A DNA stretch of 64,000 bases. Origin: Anaerolineae bacterium (lineage in GTDB: Bacteria; Chloroflexota; Anaerolineae; Aggregatilineales; Phototrophicaceae). Each line of letters starts with the position of its first letter. The stretch's first letter is position 1. Shown piece by piece: positions 62,803 through 64,000 of this stretch. The stretch is taken from assembly GCA_022841825.1 (NCBI GenBank), contig JALHQT010000007.1, positions 284,957 to 348,956 of the forward strand. Reading direction: 5' to 3'. Made by a program: the position numbers and the translations under genes. The notes under the pieces were generated by a model that searched no databases, was not told where the DNA came from, and saw only the letters and a program-made list of their open reading frames with translations.

Positions 62803-64000
62803 GCTGCCTCCTCATCTCCGCGCGCGCCCTGGCGTGGGAGGATGTCGATGCGCAGCGCGCCACCAGGGAAGCGCGCCAGGAAGCGCGGCGTCAGTCGAAC
62901 GGTCACCGTCTCCGCTGGAAAGACATAGCGCAGCTTCTTCTCGTAGATCTCGCCGAAGCGTATCGCGCATTTGTCGAGCGCCCTCCGCACGCGCAGATAG
63001 ACCGTGTGCTCTCGGTCGGTCGAGATTGTGTGTGGGACACACGAGACGACATTCTCGCCGGGGATCATGCGCACGTTATCGACGGGCGGGCGCCGCCCAA
63101 ACAGGCTGTCTCCCGCGCTGTGCCCCGCCAGCAGCGACTCCTGCGTCACGAAATCGACCAGATCATGAATATGCACGCCGTTGCCGCAGGCATAAATGCC
63201 GTCCTGCGAGGTTTCCATCGTGCTGCTGACCAGGGGTCCCCCGGTCACCGTGTCCATCCGCAGGCGTAATCCGTCCGCCAGTTCGCGCTCCGGGATCAAC
63301 CCGATGGCGAGCAGCAGCGTGTCGCAGGGGATCTGCGCTGCCTGCGCCATGATCGGAACGCGCTGATCATCGACCGGCGCGACCGTTACGCTCTCCAGGC
63401 GGTCACGTCCGTGCACTTCGACGACGGTCGTCGAGAGATGGAGTGGGATGTCGAAATCGTGCAGGCAGTGAACGATATTGCGGTTCAGCCCGTTGGGGTG
63501 CGGCATGATCTCGTAGACGCCGACGACCTCGACGCCTTCCAGCGCCAACCGCCGCGCCATGATCAGCCCGATGTCTCCGGAACCGAGGATAACCGCACGT
63601 GTCCCCGGCAGACAGCCAAGCATATTGACGAAGCGCTGCGCCACCCCGGCGGTGTAAATGCCCGACGGGCGCGTGCCTGGCAGGCGGATTGCGCCGCGTG
63701 TGCGTTCGCGCGCACCGGTCGCCAGGACGACCGCGCCCGCCGAGATGACGCGAACGCCCTCATGGGCGGACATCAGCTTGAGCGTCTTATCCGACCGCGC
63801 GACATCCACGAACGTATCCGTGATGATGTCGATACCATGTGCCTCGACCTGGGCGAGGAAGCGCTGGGCATACTCCGGTCCCGTCAGCTCTTCGCCGAAG
63901 TGGTGCATCCCGAAACCCTGATGGATGCACTGCTGAAGGATGCCGCCCGCCTCACGTTCGCGGTCGATGATCAGCACGTGCGCCGCGCCCGCTTCAGACG
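62799..64000 (-). CDS. FAD/NAD(P)-dependent oxidoreductase (5' end outside window)
   Basis: The frame is still open at base 64000, so the N-terminus is missing. [17 protein letters not shown] is the FAD loop end; [17 protein letters not shown] and [20 protein letters not shown] (NAD site) follow, and [22 protein letters not shown]-like wording appears as [16 protein letters not shown]. With DUF1667 it resembles the accessory subunit of anaerobic-type glycerol-3-phosphate oxidation. Confidence 0.9.
   Translation of the reverse strand, partial: SEAGAAHVLIIDREREAGGILQQCIHQGFGMHHFGEELTGPEYAQRFLAQVEAHGIDIITDTFVDVARSDKTLKLMSAHEGVRVISAGAVVLATGARERTRGAIRLPGTRPSGIYTAGVAQRFVNMLGCLPGTRAVILGSGDIGLIMARRLALEGVEVVGVYEIMPHPNGLNRNIVHCLHDFDIPLHLSTTVVEVHGRDRLESVTVAPVDDQRVPIMAQAAQIPCDTLLLAIGLIPERELADGLRLRMDTVTGGPLVSSTMETSQDGIYACGNGVHIHDLVDFVTQESLLAGHSAGDSLFGRRPPVDNVRMIPGENVVSCVPHTISTDREHTVYLRVRRALDKCAIRFGEIYEKKLRYVFPAETVTVRLTPRFLARFPGGALRIDILPRQGARGDEEAA

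Overview
The window is a high-GC bacterial chromosome segment, densely packed with short intergenic gaps. Signal-peptide lipoproteins, FtsK, MraY, NAD kinase, S1 and thymidylate kinase are chromosomal housekeeping functions. The style fits an Anaerolineae-like member of the Chloroflexota: many sugar ABC operons, proline-rich low-complexity proteins, and two families of short palindromic repeats that also sit inside genes. That placement is inference. No rRNA, tRNA or CRISPR array was seen.

Layout. 1-3.1 kb: a secreted glycoside hydrolase cut by the window start, then a TnpB-only IS element with hairpin ends and a likely guide-RNA region. 3.1-7.4 kb: asparagine synthetase, a glycosyltransferase and an epimerase. 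7.4-12.1 kb: a ribose-type sugar ABC operon (minus strand). 12.2-13.4 kb: a DUF4395 and thioredoxin operon behind a cysteine-rich leader peptide and an intrinsic terminator. 14.8-17.5 kb: an AT-richer island of pentapeptide-repeat genes bounded by two copies of the 3' end of ftsK; then ftsK itself, with a very long low-complexity N-terminus. 23.2-28.0 kb: a tightly coupled operon with E2-like, JAB-like and E1-like genes plus a protein-isoaspartate methyltransferase homologue. 28.5-31.4 kb: isomerases and an oxidoreductase of sugar catabolism. 31.6-38.5 kb: tmk, small membrane protein, GT2, TauE, DinB-like, phosphoesterase, aquaporin, NAD kinase. 38.6-42.3 kb: CcrM-like methylase, mraY, and a second AT-richer insertion bounded by two copies of the mraY 3' end. 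42.3-48.5 kb: a MalFG-type sugar ABC operon with FGGY kinase, SIS protein and GntR regulator. 48.6-54 kb: TetR/glycosyltransferase pair, REC protein, acetyltransferase, class V aminotransferase. 54-55.7 kb: lipoprotein, cytochrome c and a DUF1573-like protein with an in-frame UGA next to a SECIS-like hairpin (probable selenoprotein). 55.8-64 kb: F420-type reductase, S1, a kinase-ATPase-TPR giant, a secreted protein, and a DUF1667/FAD oxidoreductase pair that runs off the end.

The most notable points are: (i) the probable C-Sec selenoprotein at 55258-55734; (ii) the E2/JAB/E1 operon with no recognisable ubiquitin-like modifier and a His-to-Gln change in the JAMM motif; (iii) the cysteine-codon leader and attenuator; (iv) two independent islands inserted exactly at the 3' ends of essential genes, each leaving an orphan coding-quality copy of the gene end; and (v) palindromic repeats that have become protein-coding linkers in at least three, possibly four, genes.
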